From Hyphococcus sp. (lineage in GTDB: Bacteria; Pseudomonadota; Alphaproteobacteria; Caulobacterales; Parvularculaceae): a stretch of DNA of 64,000 nucleotides. A program made the position numbers and the translations under genes. The stretch is from the NCBI GenBank assembly GCA_013002535.1, contig JABDJK010000027.1, positions 1 to 64,000 on the forward strand. Reading direction: 5' to 3'. Below are positions 55,628-64,000 of the stretch, piece by piece. Position 1 is the first letter of the stretch. Each line of letters begins with the position of its first letter. A model generated the notes under the pieces. That model had not been told where the DNA came from and did no database searches. It worked only from the letters and a program-made list of their open reading frames with translations.

Positions 55628-56578
55628 TTATGTGTTCGGTACAGATCCATTGTTGCGCGACGCCCGGCCGTTTTCAAAGGCTTCCTTCGCCAGCGTTCCG
55701 ACCCCGGCGATGGTGCCAACAAGGGCGGACATATCGGCAGGCAGGATGAGTGTTTTTTGTTGTGGCGAGATCGCCAATTTTTCAAACGCTTTCACATAGT
55801 CCTGCGCGACAAAATAATTGATCGCCTGAACGTCGCCGGCGGCGATAGCGTCGGAGACCATTTGCGTGGCTTTGGCCTCCGCTTCGGCTTCGCGTTCGCG
55901 CGCCTCGGCGTCGCGGAAGGCGGCTTCCTTGCGGCCTTCGGCTTCAAGAATTGCGGATTGTTTTTCACCTTCGGCGCGAAGAACCGCTGATTGCTTCTCG
56001 CCTTCCGCGGTCAAAATTTCCGCGCGTTTTAAACGCTCGGCTTTCATCTGCCGCGCCATGGCCTCGGTTATGTCGGCAGGCGGTTCGAGGTCTTTGATCT
56101 CAACGCGGGTGACTTTCACGCCCCAGGGCTGGGTCGCGGCGTCGATGACGCGCAGCAACCGTTCATTGATGTCGTCGCGATTTGACAAGACTTCATCAAG
56201 GTCGAGCGAGCCGATCACGGTACGGACGTTTGTCATGGAGAGGTTGGAAATCGCGCGTGTCAGATTGTGCACCTCATAGGCCGCCGCCGCCGCGTCCATG
56301 ATCTGGATAAAGGCGACAGCGTCTGTGGTGACTTGCGCGTTGTCGCGGGTGATGACTTCCTGCGCGGGGATATCCAGCACCTGTTCCATCATGTTCATGC
56401 GCCGACCGACGCGGTCGACAAAAGGGGTGATAAAGTGGAGACCGGGATTGATCGTTTTGGTGTAGCGCCCAAAGCGTTCGATGGTGAATTCATAGCCCTG
56501 TGGCACGACCTTGACCGCGGAAAACATGATAAAAAGTGCGAGCACCACAAAGCCCGCAAGAAACATTTCAAAACCCAT
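55628..56578 (-). CDS. SPFH/band 7 protein (stomatin/QmcA-like)
   Basis: 316 residues. N-terminal helix ([20 protein letters not shown]), then the band 7 domain: [68 protein letters not shown] and [59 protein letters not shown] long coiled-coil follows ([34 protein letters not shown]). Such proteins oligomerise into membrane microdomains and regulate proteases. It is the first gene of the SPFH-NfeD-SPFH-tail group. GGGAGAGCC precedes ATG 56578. Confidence 0.95.
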   Translation of the reverse strand: MGFEMFLAGFVVLALFIMFSAVKVVPQGYEFTIERFGRYTKTINPGLHFITPFVDRVGRRMNMMEQVLDIPAQEVITRDNAQVTTDAVAFIQIMDAAAAAYEVHNLTRAISNLSMTNVRTVIGSLDLDEVLSNRDDINERLLRVIDAATQPWGVKVTRVEIKDLEPPADITEAMARQMKAERLKRAEILTAEGEKQSAVLRAEGEKQSAILEAEGRKEAAFRDAEAREREAEAEAKATQMVSDAIAAGDVQAINYFVAQDYVKAFEKLAISPQQKTLILPADMSALVGTIAGVGTLAKEAFENGRASRNNGSVPNT

Positions 56579-56810
56579 TTGGCTCTCCCTATTGTCCGAT
56601 GTCTTGATTAGATCGTGATTGCAAATGCCAAGCGCCAGACTTGAAATTTCGATTTTTTACACTAGGTCCTTGAAATCACGTAGTTTTCCTAAAGTTTTGG
56701 TCCACTCGGGGCGCCCGCGATGCGCCGCCGCAACGCCTCGCGGCGAAAATGCACGCCATTTCATCAAGCCCCCTATCGAGTCGGTTAACCCCACGTTAAA
56801 ATTGCCGCCA

Positions 56811-58652
56811 ATGGGTGTGGTGTTGAGGATAGGACGGGCCGCTGGCATAGCGGCTCTTTTGACGGCAGGGGCGGGGCTTCTCGCGCCGACGATTAGTTAC
56901 GCCGCGGACTATTCCGGTCTTGAATATTCATCCTATGAATTCCCGCCGCCCAAAAACACCGGCAAGGTTTGGAAGGTCTATAAGGCCGCCTGGGATGCAA
57001 GCGACGAAGAAGGCTACGGCCATTTTGTGCAAGCCATCGGCCGATCGAATTGTACGACGCTTGCCGCGTGTCTCAATAATCCCGCGAACCCTTATCGCTC
57101 AGACGACGATCCGGAACTGAACGGCGACTGCGCCGACATGGCGTATATTTTGCGCGCCTATTACGCGTGGAAGAATGGTCTGCCGTTTTCATTCCAGAAT
57201 GCGATGCGCACGGCAGATCGCTCTGGCGAAGATTTACGCTATTCGTCCAATGGCAATATTGTCGCCGGGCGCCGCGCCATTCGCAACATTACGTCAAACG
57301 CCCACACGTTTTTACGCTCCATCGGCGGGCAGGTCTCAACGGCGATGTTCCGTACACATCCGGAAACTGGCGCGGGCTCCGGCCATGACGATTTTTATCC
57401 GGTAAAAATCACGCGCGACGCGGTGCGGCCTGGCGTCATCGCTTATGACATTTTCGGTCATGTCGGCATTGTCTATGAAATCCTCGAAGACGGCCGCGTT
57501 CTCGTCATCGCGGCGCATCCCGACCAGTCGGTGACGCGCTCGACCTATGGGCCGAATTTCATGCGCTCGAAACCAGCGCTGGGGGCGGGCCTGAAGGCCT
57601 GGCGGCCGATCCGGGTTGAAGGCGCGCGCGTCAATGACGACGGGTCAATCACCGGCGGCCGGCTTGCGGCAGCGAAAAATGAAGAGCTCTCTGATTATTC
57701 GCTTGAGCAATATGTCGGCACCCATCCCGATCCTGGCGGCGTCTGGCATTATGGCGAGTTCCGCCATCAGGATCGTTCGCTCAAATATTATGACTTTGTC
57801 CGCCGCCGACTCGCGTCGCCAAGCTTTCGCTATAACCCCATCGATGAATTGCGCTTCGGACTGGAGACAATTTGCGGGTCTTTGCGCGCGCGCAAATATG
57901 CTGTCGACAGCGCCGTCACCATTGGGCTGCATTTAAAACCTCACCCGAAAAAGCTCCCTCCAAATATTTACGGCACCTATGGCGAGTGGGAGGAATATTC
58001 GACCCCGTCGCGCGATGCGCGCCTCAAAGTGTCGTTCATCGAATTACGCCGTGACATGCAGTATCTGGTTGAGGCGGTGGAGGCGGATGACCCCAGTGTC
58101 GATTATGACGGTACGGACCTCTCCGGAGATCTGATCGCGGCGTTCAACGAAGAAAATGACGCCTGCACCTTTACCTATTGGCGCTCGGACAAGTCGCGGG
58201 TGCGCCTCAACATTTCGCACTCGATTGCGCGCTTGTTTGACTTCTCCTTCAACCCCTATCTCTGTCCGGAACGGCGCTGGGGCGCGACCGGTTATGAATT
58301 AGAGACGTGTACGGACGATGAGGTCAAAGGCCAGTGGTATAACGCGTTGCGGTTCCTTCGCTACCAGGCGGAGCGCACCTATGATGTGCGTATGGACTTC
58401 GGCCTTGAACAGCTAAAGCCGCCGATGGTGGCGGCGGCTGAAGAAGGCGGGCTTGGCGTGGAGGCGCCGGCGGACGCGGACCTTCGGCGCTATCTCTATT
58501 CCCTGCAGGATGTTGTTGTCGCCGCTGGCGATCCCGGCCCGATCAAGATGACGCCCGTCTCCAACGAGGGCGAGGACGAGTTTCTCCTGCCGGAATGGCA
58601 CTATCGCTTGAATGAAGAGCGCCTGAAAAAGATCGAGAATTTAGGGCGCTAA
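56811..58652 (+). CDS. large secreted protein with a Cys-His papain-like site
   Basis: 613 residues from ATG 56811, which starts MGVVLRIGRAAGIAALLTAGAGLLAPTISYAA, a Sec signal peptide; the 64 extra codons of the track are upstream noise. The first part holds DPELNGDCADMAYILRAYYAWKNGLPF (Cys107) and PGVIAYDIFGHVGIVYEILEDGRVLVIAAHPDQSVT (His217 and His236/Asp238). Cys then GHVGIVYE is how NlpC/P60, CHAP and related papain-like folds place their catalytic pair. About 350 further residues have no known match. No membrane anchor. Unknown substrate; a peptidoglycan or transglutaminase-like role is inference. Confidence 0.7.
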   Translation: MGVVLRIGRAAGIAALLTAGAGLLAPTISYAADYSGLEYSSYEFPPPKNTGKVWKVYKAAWDASDEEGYGHFVQAIGRSNCTTLAACLNNPANPYRSDDDPELNGDCADMAYILRAYYAWKNGLPFSFQNAMRTADRSGEDLRYSSNGNIVAGRRAIRNITSNAHTFLRSIGGQVSTAMFRTHPETGAGSGHDDFYPVKITRDAVRPGVIAYDIFGHVGIVYEILEDGRVLVIAAHPDQSVTRSTYGPNFMRSKPALGAGLKAWRPIRVEGARVNDDGSITGGRLAAAKNEELSDYSLEQYVGTHPDPGGVWHYGEFRHQDRSLKYYDFVRRRLASPSFRYNPIDELRFGLETICGSLRARKYAVDSAVTIGLHLKPHPKKLPPNIYGTYGEWEEYSTPSRDARLKVSFIELRRDMQYLVEAVEADDPSVDYDGTDLSGDLIAAFNEENDACTFTYWRSDKSRVRLNISHSIARLFDFSFNPYLCPERRWGATGYELETCTDDEVKGQWYNALRFLRYQAERTYDVRMDFGLEQLKPPMVAAAEEGGLGVEAPADADLRRYLYSLQDVVVAAGDPGPIKMTPVSNEGEDEFLLPEWHYRLNEERLKKIENLGR

Positions 58653-58763
58653 AGCATTACGCAGTTGGAAGACGCGCGACAAAACGCGTCACACCATTGC
58701 GAGTGGCGCGGGCTCGCCCATTTGTGCTACAATTTGCAAAACACCAACTGAAAGCCGCCCCTC

Positions 58764-58973
58764 ATGAGCACCGTTCTGTTTTTCCTCATCCCCATCGGCC
58801 TATTGGCGACTGCGGCGATTCTCGGCGCCGGACTTTATTCCCTCGCCAAGGGCGGCGCCTTCGCCAAGGAAAATTCCAACAAGCTGATGCGTCTGCGCGT
58901 CGCGGCGCAAGCCATCACCATTGCCGTGATGCTGGTTTTCCTCATTGTCATCGGCAAGGGCGCAGGAAGCTAA
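58764..58973 (+). CDS. HIG1-type twin-helix membrane protein
   Basis: 69 residues with two helices (about 4-24, VLFFLIPIGLLATAAILGAG, and 46-65, AAQAITIAVMLVFLIVIG). Between them the loop YSLAKGGAFAKENSNKLMRLRVAAQAI carries the HIG1 signature (SNKLMRxRVxxQ), as in yeast Rcf1 and bacterial homologues tied to cytochrome oxidase. It is alone on the plus strand between the large secreted gene and etfBA. ATG 58764 is natural. Oxidase association is known for the family, not seen here. Confidence 0.85.
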   Translation: MSTVLFFLIPIGLLATAAILGAGLYSLAKGGAFAKENSNKLMRLRVAAQAITIAVMLVFLIVIGKGAGS

Positions 58974-59118
58974 GAATTAGAGCGGCGATACTGCGGCATT
59001 ACGCACCCTGCACCAGCTACATTGGTTGATTGAAACGCGCCCGACCCGCGTCTATGGTGCAGCGCGAAATCAAACCGGCGCGGAGAATTAACGCGCCCCC
59101 GTCCGTCAGGAGACCCCC

Positions 59119-59868
59119 ATGAAAGTTCTCGTGCCCGTCAAGCGCGTGATCGATTACAACGTTAAAGTCCGGGTGAAATCGGATCAAAGCGGCGTCGATC
59201 TCGCCAACGTCAAAATGTCCATGAACCCATTCGATGAGATCGCTGTCGAAGAAGCGATCCGATTGAAAGAGGCCGGTACTGCGGAAGAAATCGTTGCTGT
59301 CTCCATCGGCCCAGAAAAGGCGCAGGATCAGATCCGCCAGGCGTTGGCCATGGGCGCCGACCGAGGCATCCTGATCAAGACCGATGAAACGGTTGAACCC
59401 CTCGGCGTCGCCAAACTTCTGCAAAAAGTCGTTGAGGAAGAAAGCCCGGAGCTTGTGATTCTCGGCAAGCAGGCGATAGACGATGACTCGAACCAGACGG
59501 GCCAGATGCTGGCGGCGCTGCTTGGCTGGTCGCAGGGCACTTTTGCCTCCGAGATCAAAAAAGACGACGGCAAGCTTTCCGTCACCCGCGAGATCGACGG
59601 CGGATTGCAGACAATCAAGATCAACATGCCGGCGGTGGTGACGACCGACCTCCGCCTCAATGAGCCGCGTTACGCTTCGCTCCCGAACATTATGAAGGCG
59701 AAGAAGAAGCCGCTCGATGTCAAAGAGGTCGGCGATTATGGCGTCGATATAGCCCCGCGCCTTGAGGTGGTAAAAGTTACTGAACCGCCGAAACGCGAAG
59801 CCGGCGTCAAAGTCGCCGATGTCGCAGAGCTTATCGACAAACTGAAAAACGAAGCGGGAGTGATTTAA
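59119..59868 (+). CDS. etfB: electron transfer flavoprotein beta subunit
   Basis: 249 residues. Binds AMP and pairs with EtfA to carry electrons from acyl-CoA and other dehydrogenases to ETF-quinone oxidoreductase. Shows [63 protein letters not shown] (the nucleotide-binding loop) and the docking region [31 protein letters not shown] precedes the ATG. The etfA gene starts one base after its stop. Confidence 0.97.
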   Translation: MKVLVPVKRVIDYNVKVRVKSDQSGVDLANVKMSMNPFDEIAVEEAIRLKEAGTAEEIVAVSIGPEKAQDQIRQALAMGADRGILIKTDETVEPLGVAKLLQKVVEEESPELVILGKQAIDDDSNQTGQMLAALLGWSQGTFASEIKKDDGKLSVTREIDGGLQTIKINMPAVVTTDLRLNEPRYASLPNIMKAKKKPLDVKEVGDYGVDIAPRLEVVKVTEPPKREAGVKVADVAELIDKLKNEAGVI

Positions 59869-59869
59869 G

Positions 59870-60799
59870 ATGGCTGTACTTGTTGTCGCCGACGTTCACG
59901 GCAATGCAATTGACGACTCCACGCACAAAACTGTCACTGCTGCGGCGGCTATCGGCGGTGATATAGATATTCTGGTCGCTGGCGAGAATTGCGGCGATGC
60001 CGCAGCCGCGGCCGCGAAAATTTCGGGCGTGCGCAAGGTTCTGCATGCGGACGATGCCGCCTATGCCCACCGTCTGGCCGAACCTTTCGCTGATCTAATC
60101 GTCAAACTTGCGGGCGATTATGATGCGATCTTGAAAGCGGCGGCGACCACCGGCAAAAATGTGATGCCCCGCGTCGCAGCGCTCCTCGACGTGATGCAAA
60201 TCTCGGAGATTGTCTCGGTTGAAGCGCCGGACACCTTCACGCGGCCGATTTACGCCGGCAACGCCATGCAGACGGTGAAGTCCAGCGACGCGAAAAAAGT
60301 GATCACCGTGCGGGCGACGTCATTCGCCGCGGCGGGTGAGGACGGCTCCGCAAGCGTTGAAACGGTTGCTGCCGCGGGCGACCCCGGGCTTTCTGAATTC
60401 GTCGAGGAAAACCTCACCAAGTCAGACCGGCCAGAATTGACTGGCGCAAAAATCGTCGTTTCCGGCGGCCGCGGCCTTGGCTCCGGCGAAAAATTCGAAG
60501 AGGTGATCCTGCCCCTTGCCGACAAGCTCGGCGCCGGCGTCGGCGCTTCGCGCGCGGCGGTTGACGCTGGCTATGTTCCGAATGACTACCAGGTCGGCCA
60601 GACCGGTAAGGTCGTTGCCCCGGAGCTTTACATCGCCATTGGCATTTCCGGCGCGATCCAGCACCTTGCGGGGATGAAGGATTCAAAAGTCATCGTCGCC
60701 ATCAACAAGGACGAAGAGGCGCCGATCTTCCAGGTTGCCGACTACGGGCTCGTTGCGGATTTGTTCAAGGCGGTCCCGGAATTGACCGACGCGCTTTAG
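59870..60799 (+). CDS. etfA: electron transfer flavoprotein alpha subunit
   Basis: 309 residues. Holds the FAD. The C-terminal FAD-binding signature runs [104 protein letters not shown], complete. It starts one base after etfB (stop/ATG close). Its end overlaps the stop of the convergent TetR gene by four bases. The pair serves beta-oxidation, consistent with the aceA and pha genes in the window. Confidence 0.97.
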   Translation: MAVLVVADVHGNAIDDSTHKTVTAAAAIGGDIDILVAGENCGDAAAAAAKISGVRKVLHADDAAYAHRLAEPFADLIVKLAGDYDAILKAAATTGKNVMPRVAALLDVMQISEIVSVEAPDTFTRPIYAGNAMQTVKSSDAKKVITVRATSFAAAGEDGSASVETVAAAGDPGLSEFVEENLTKSDRPELTGAKIVVSGGRGLGSGEKFEEVILPLADKLGAGVGASRAAVDAGYVPNDYQVGQTGKVVAPELYIAIGISGAIQHLAGMKDSKVIVAINKDEEAPIFQVADYGLVADLFKAVPELTDAL

Positions 60800-61356
60800 G
60801 GCGCAGCCTTCAGCTTTGTCACCGCAAGTGAAATTGCGGCATCGAGGTCAGCAGCTTCGACGCCCAGCGATACGACAGCAAGTCCATCAATCAGGGTAAG
60901 GATCAATGCCGCTTCAGCACGGCGTTGGTTTAAGTCTTCCGTGTCGAGGCGCGCTTCCACCCAAACCATAAATCCGTCAACGAACGCGCCGGCGATATCG
61001 CCATAGGGCGCCTCACCGCGGCCCGCTTTGGCAACGATTTCCATGCTGAGCTTCATATAGGGGGCAATTTCGTCGCTGCGCGTTAGTTTCGCGCCCCGTT
61101 CGAGCAACTCAGCGGCGGGCAATTTTTCGTCCGCCGGCAATGCCGCCTCCAACAGGCTGGCGAGTTGAAAGGCGACGCGCTGCATCGCGGCAGTCAAAAC
61201 GTCATCCTTTTTCTTAAAATAGTAGAGCAACATCCGGTCGCTCACATCAGCGGCGCCGGCGAGTTGCCGAAGGCTTGTTTTGGAAAGGCCAGACGCAAGC
61301 AAATGCTCGGTAATACGCTCAAGCGCTTGTTCGCGCTGAATAATTCGTTTTTCCAT
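60796..61356 (-). CDS. TetR-family transcription regulator
   Basis: 186 residues. The HTH is at about 12-55: RITEHLLASGLSKTSLRQLAGAADVSDRMLLYYFKKKDDVLTAAMQ. The C-terminal ligand domain is helical and alanine-rich, so the ligand cannot be guessed. Divergent from a small membrane gene, with 73 bases between the two ATGs. Two TGTAGC palindromes in that gap are its likely operators (listed separately). The gene ends over the stop of etfA by four bases on the other strand. Confidence 0.92.
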   Translation of the reverse strand: MEKRIIQREQALERITEHLLASGLSKTSLRQLAGAADVSDRMLLYYFKKKDDVLTAAMQRVAFQLASLLEAALPADEKLPAAELLERGAKLTRSDEIAPYMKLSMEIVAKAGRGEAPYGDIAGAFVDGFMVWVEARLDTEDLNQRRAEAALILTLIDGLAVVSLGVEAADLDAAISLAVTKLKAAP

Positions 61357-61364
61357 TTTTTGCT

Positions 61365-61408
61365 TGTAGCAGGCGCTACATTCCTATACAAATGTAGCGA
61401 TCGCTACA
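61365..61408. promoter_or_regulatory. two palindromic TetR-type operators
   Basis: Site 1 (61365-61380) is TGTAGC-AGGC-GCTACA; site 2 (61393-61408) is the perfect palindrome TGTAGCGATCGCTACA. Centres are 28 bases apart. Both lie between the divergent TetR gene and the membrane gene, so the regulator probably controls both. This is the clearest operator pair in the window. Confidence 0.85.
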
Positions 61409-61429
61409 AAATGATGATGGAGAATTGAA

Positions 61430-61822
61430 ATGACCTATCTGGAGATTGGTCCTTTGGTTGCGGCCCTCGCGCTCGTCACTTTTATGGCGGTCACCGCCGC
61501 TAAGCCGTCGCGAATGATAAAGAGCGCGTGGGTGTTTCCGGCAGGTCTTTCGGCGGCGTTTCTGGCGTTCAGCCTGTGGACCGTGATGAAAGAAGGCTTG
61601 CTTGGTTTCTGGCCGGGGCATTCAGAAACCCTGTGGGGCAATCAGGTCTGGTTCGACCTCCTGCTTGCAATCGGCATCGGATATTCATTCGTCGCGCCGC
61701 GGGCGAAGGCGCTTGGAATGAACCTCTATCTCTGGATGGTGTTGATTCTTTCTAGCGGATGCATTGGTTTACTGGCGATGGTTTCGCGTTACCTGTTCCT
61801 GAAAGAAAAGGCAGCAGGTTGA
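61430..61822 (+). CDS. small membrane protein under TetR control
   Basis: 130 residues with four hydrophobic segments: about 8-25 (LVAALALVTFMAVTAAKP), 33-53 (SAWVFPAGLSAAFLAFSLWTV), 72-92 (VWFDLLLAIGIGYSFVAPRA) and 97-120 (NLYLWMVLILSSGCIGLLAMVSRY). GGAGAATTGAA precedes ATG 61430. A loop with FWPGHSETLWGNQVWFD lies between helices 2 and 3. I do not recognise the family. The divergent TetR regulator and its two operators suggest that it is induced by a small molecule; an export or resistance role is only a guess. Confidence 0.75.
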   Translation: MTYLEIGPLVAALALVTFMAVTAAKPSRMIKSAWVFPAGLSAAFLAFSLWTVMKEGLLGFWPGHSETLWGNQVWFDLLLAIGIGYSFVAPRAKALGMNLYLWMVLILSSGCIGLLAMVSRYLFLKEKAAG

Positions 61823-62020
61823 TTTTTCCCGTATTTGGGGAAGTTTTTGATAATTAACGCTCGAACTACGACTAAAAGTGGCGCCCGCTGTTGGCGCATC
61901 GGTTGCATTAAAACATTGGCCCAGATGAAGTGGTTTTTTAGGCGAAATAGTGCTGGCGCTTCGGTAATTCTGGCGGTATTGAAGATTCGTTAACCTTTAA
62001 AATTTTTGTGGGGACTCACG

Positions 62021-62698
62021 ATGAATACTCTTTTGAAATCGCTTGGCGCAGGTATCGCCGGCATTATGATTTCGACTGCCGGCGCGCATGCTGCGTTGGT
62101 TTCTACGAACAGTTCGTTGTCGGATCAGGGCGTCGCAGCTTCGATTATTGCCGCGCCTGCTGATGTCAGCGACGACGCCGCAACCAACGAAGCCATTCAG
62201 GCGTTTGACGAAGTTCAAATGCATGTACTGGCGGCGGATCTTGCTGTTGACGGCGGCACAATTTCTGCTGGCACAGTGATCAGCAGCCACATGATCTTCC
62301 TGAATTCCGATGGACCAGGCTTGATTGAGCACGGTGCAGGCGGCGGCGGTTCTGCGGCGACGTTTACGTTCGACGGAATGATCCTCGGCGTAATGTCCGA
62401 CAGCGGCGGTACGCTGGAAGCGGCAAGCTCTTCGTTTCTTGGCGCGGCGGGTACGATCTATCCAGGCGCCTTTACAGCGCGCGGCATGGAAGGCGATCCG
62501 CTAGACGGTCTGATCAACAACGACTACTACTCGTTCCTTACAGATACAATTACTGTCGGCATGCGCGTAACTGAGCCAGGCGACTGGATTCGCGTAATCA
62601 CGGCAAGTGAGATTCCGGTGCCGGCGGCGTTGCCGCTTCTGCTTTCCGGTATCGCCGGCCTCGGCTTTGCGTCACGGCGTCGCCGCGAAGCTAAGTAA
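62021..62698 (+). CDS. exported VPLPA-CTERM-like sorted protein
   Basis: 225 residues from ATG 62021 (GTGGGGACTC before it; the track starts five codons earlier). Signal peptide MNTLLKSLGAGIAGIMISTAGAHA. A beta-rich mature part (SAATFTFDGMILGVMSDSGG) and, in the last 30 residues, the tripartite sorting tail: the motif IPVPAALP, a hydrophobic helix (LLLSGIAGLGFA) and a basic end (SRRRREAK). That is the VPLPA/PEP-CTERM pattern recognised by exosortases, and an XrtD-type exosortase is encoded at 23117. The function of the mature protein is unknown. A strong terminator follows 33 bases after the stop. Confidence 0.85.
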   Translation: MNTLLKSLGAGIAGIMISTAGAHAALVSTNSSLSDQGVAASIIAAPADVSDDAATNEAIQAFDEVQMHVLAADLAVDGGTISAGTVISSHMIFLNSDGPGLIEHGAGGGGSAATFTFDGMILGVMSDSGGTLEAASSSFLGAAGTIYPGAFTARGMEGDPLDGLINNDYYSFLTDTITVGMRVTEPGDWIRVITASEIPVPAALPLLLSGIAGLGFASRRRREAK

Positions 62699-62730
62699 TT
62701 TGCGAAGAAAAAATGCTTTAAGCATTGCGA

Positions 62731-62759
62731 AAGGGAGCAGCGCGGCTGCTCCCTTTTTT
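62731..62759 (+). terminator. terminator of the VPLPA-CTERM-like gene
   Basis: AAGGGAGCAGC, a three-base loop, then GCTGCTCCCTT and a run of T. An 11-base stem 33 bases after the stop. Confidence 0.92.
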
Positions 62760-62849
62760 CTTGTGTAAATTTTTCGAGGATCGCAATAACCGGGTGGCCG
62801 CACGCGTTGCGGTGCGTCAAAAACGCTCCAACATTCTCGGAGCGATAAT

Positions 62850-63317
62850 ATGTCCTTCACTATCGCCGGTCTTGACCCGGAACAATTCCAACCGCTCGTT
62901 GGCCTCTCAGAAGAGGCGCTGGCCGCGCGCGGCGTCGTTGCAAAAGTTGCAGACGCCAAACCTGGCTTTCCTTGCCGTATCAGCCTCGAAGACGCTGAGC
63001 CAGGCGAGCGCATTCTTCTGTTCAATTACGAAAGCCATAAGACGATCTCGCCGTTCCGGTCATCTTATGCGATCTATATTCGCGAAAATGCGGCGTCGGC
63101 GGCGCGGTATGAAAATGAACTGCCGCCGGTGTTCGAAAACCGCCCCATCGCGCTGCGCATATTTGACAAAGACGCAATGCTGATCGGCGCGGATATGGGC
63201 CTGAACGGCGAATTGAAATCTAAAATAATGAAAATCTTCGAAGACCCTGCTGCTTCTTATATTCACGCCCATAACGCCATGCATGGATGTTTCGCCGCTG
63301 AGGTGCGCCGGGTTTAG
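62850..63317 (+). CDS. DUF1203 protein
   Basis: 155 residues, soluble. The DUF1203 family shape: ILLFNYESHKTISPFRSSYAIYIRENA in the middle and AASYIHAHNAMHGCFAAEVRRV at the end, where the family motif is YIHAHNAxxGCxAA. Two histidines and a cysteine are conserved, perhaps a metal site. No function is known. ATG 62850 has GAGCGATAAT upstream but no clear Shine-Dalgarno. Confidence 0.88.
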   Translation: MSFTIAGLDPEQFQPLVGLSEEALAARGVVAKVADAKPGFPCRISLEDAEPGERILLFNYESHKTISPFRSSYAIYIRENAASAARYENELPPVFENRPIALRIFDKDAMLIGADMGLNGELKSKIMKIFEDPAASYIHAHNAMHGCFAAEVRRV

Positions 63318-63383
63318 GAAACGCAGATTTGCAATAACGCCGCGGACTTGTTCTAATTCTTTTTTTATAAAAGGAGATCGCCC

Positions 63384-63587
63384 ATGTCTGTCGCACGCGT
63401 AACAGAAATTATCGCTCGTTCACCAAAGGGCTTCAAAGACGCCATAGAAAAGGGCATCGAGCGCGCCAATAAAACGCTCTCAAATGTCGAGGGCGCCTGG
63501 GTGAAAGATCAGTCGATTGTGCTCGATAATGGCAAAATCAAAGAATACCGCGTTATTTTAAAAATTACGTTCGTTTTGAAAGACTAG
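63384..63587 (+). CDS. dodecin (flavin storage protein)
   Basis: 67 residues. Dodecamers of this protein bind riboflavin or FMN. The whole family pattern is seen: RVTEIIARSPKGFKDAIEKGIERANKTLSNVEGAWVKDQSIVLDNGKIKEYRVILKITFVL. Residues W39 (GAWVK) and the Q of DQS line the flavin pocket. AAAGGAGATC precedes ATG 63384. It is followed after about 120 bases by a strong terminator. Confidence 0.95.
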   Translation: MSVARVTEIIARSPKGFKDAIEKGIERANKTLSNVEGAWVKDQSIVLDNGKIKEYRVILKITFVLKD

Positions 63588-63710
63588 ATCATCGGGGGAT
63601 TCATTGGCATCGCTCGGTGATCCAGATTGTTTAGTTGTCGCGCCAGGGATTGCGAATAACCGGAGCCACTTTTTCGCCTGACGCTCTAGCGTCAACGCAA
63701 CAAAGAAAAT

Positions 63711-63742
63711 AAGGCCGCTCATTTGAGCGGCCTTTTTTTTTC
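63711..63742. terminator. terminator between dodecin and the convergent gene
   Basis: AAGGCCGCTCA and TGAGCGGCCTT pair over 11 bases around two T, followed by a run of ten T on the plus strand. The minus side is also T-rich (TTATTTTC), so it can serve both neighbours. Confidence 0.92.
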
Positions 63743-63756
63743 GATCATGGGCCGGG

Positions 63757-64000
63757 TTACGGCCGATGGATGATGTTGAGGTTTAAAAGGTCCGGAAGCG
63801 TATCCGGTCCAACATTGTTTAAAGCGTTCAGATTTACCGGCGTTGCCGGCGCAATCGTCGCTTCGATTTCGCCGCCAGCCTCAATGAATGTCGCTACAGC
63901 CTCGATATAGCCGGCAATGCGCGGATTGATTTCGGCGGCTTGCGCGCCGGACATGCGCAACATGGCGGGCGCTGCGGCGCGAAGATCTTCGCCGGTTCCA
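63757..64000 (-). CDS. C-terminus of an unknown protein cut by the right edge
   Basis: The minus-strand frame is open from the edge (GTGEDLRAAAPAMLRMSGAQAAEINPRIAGYIEAVATFIEAGGEIEATIAPATPVNLNALNNVGPDTLPDLLNLNIIHRP) and ends at 63757; the track shows only the part after an internal ATG. At least 80 residues belong to it. No motif is recognised. It ends behind the shared terminator. Confidence 0.6.
   Translation of the reverse strand, partial: GTGEDLRAAAPAMLRMSGAQAAEINPRIAGYIEAVATFIEAGGEIEATIAPATPVNLNALNNVGPDTLPDLLNLNIIHRP

Noticed and set aside
61826-61847. TTCCC...GGGAA hairpin followed by T after the TetR-controlled gene
   Set aside because: Only a five-base stem; too weak to call a terminator.

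Overview
The window is a 64 kb piece of an alphaproteobacterial chromosome. Marker genes point that way: an aa3-type cytochrome oxidase cluster, a PhaB/PhaR pair, an alphaproteobacterial ScfR-type regulator beside isocitrate lyase, a TIGR01459-type HAD protein, a MutL carrying its own endonuclease motif, a CIRCE-controlled groESL operon and a VPLPA-CTERM exosortase. The mix (DUF4908-like protein, TipF-like degenerate EAL protein, Tad-type von Willebrand protein) fits the Caulobacterales/Parvularculales/Hyphomonadaceae neighbourhood. That placement is inference. No insertion sequence, prophage, CRISPR array, rRNA or tRNA was found, and almost all of the sequence is ordinary dense chromosomal coding.

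Layout. 0-9 kb: central carbon and storage metabolism (ScfR-type regulator divergent from aceA, MarC, two exported unknown proteins, phaB, phaR, a PAS-GGDEF-EAL phosphodiesterase). 9-15.5 kb: a surface-glycan block with two GT2 transferases, two GT39 (ArnT-like) polyprenyl-sugar transferases and a WaaL-type ligase. 15.5-24.7 kb: thrS, a membrane protein, yidD, a translationally coupled pair (unknown secreted protein plus LytM/M23 lipoprotein), then exosortase xrtD with a GT4 transferase. 25-33 kb: groESL with CIRCE, an OmpA-type lipoprotein, a catalytically degenerate EAL protein, a HAD protein, ribF, a CoA transferase and a Gly/His/Tyr-rich exported protein. 33.7-39.8 kb: ileS-lspA-DUF3035 lipoprotein-mutL on the plus strand.

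39.8-45 kb: the cytochrome oxidase cluster on the minus strand. It is split by two terminators into coxBA, a lone small membrane gene, and ctaB-small gene-ctaG. No subunit III gene is present here. CoxB carries an unusual insert of about 95 residues. 45-64 kb: a frameshifted TPR gene, tldD, a DUF3667 protein, an ArsR/SRPBCC pair, gluQ, an aldo/keto reductase, a DUF1287 protein, a TadG-like protein, YccF, an SPFH-NfeD-truncated-SPFH-like membrane operon, a large secreted Cys/His protein, a HIG1-type protein, etfBA, a TetR gene with two clear palindromic operators in front of a small membrane protein, a VPLPA-CTERM-like exported protein, a DUF1203 protein and dodecin.

The most connected observation is an exosortase (XrtD type, fused to EpsI) and a protein bearing a matching C-terminal sorting signal 37 kb apart in one window, with glycan genes next to the exosortase. 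Other points worth checking are the ATGA-coupled M23 lipoprotein and unknown secreted protein, the CoxB insert, the two TetR palindromes and the half-site array between the ScfR-type gene and aceA.
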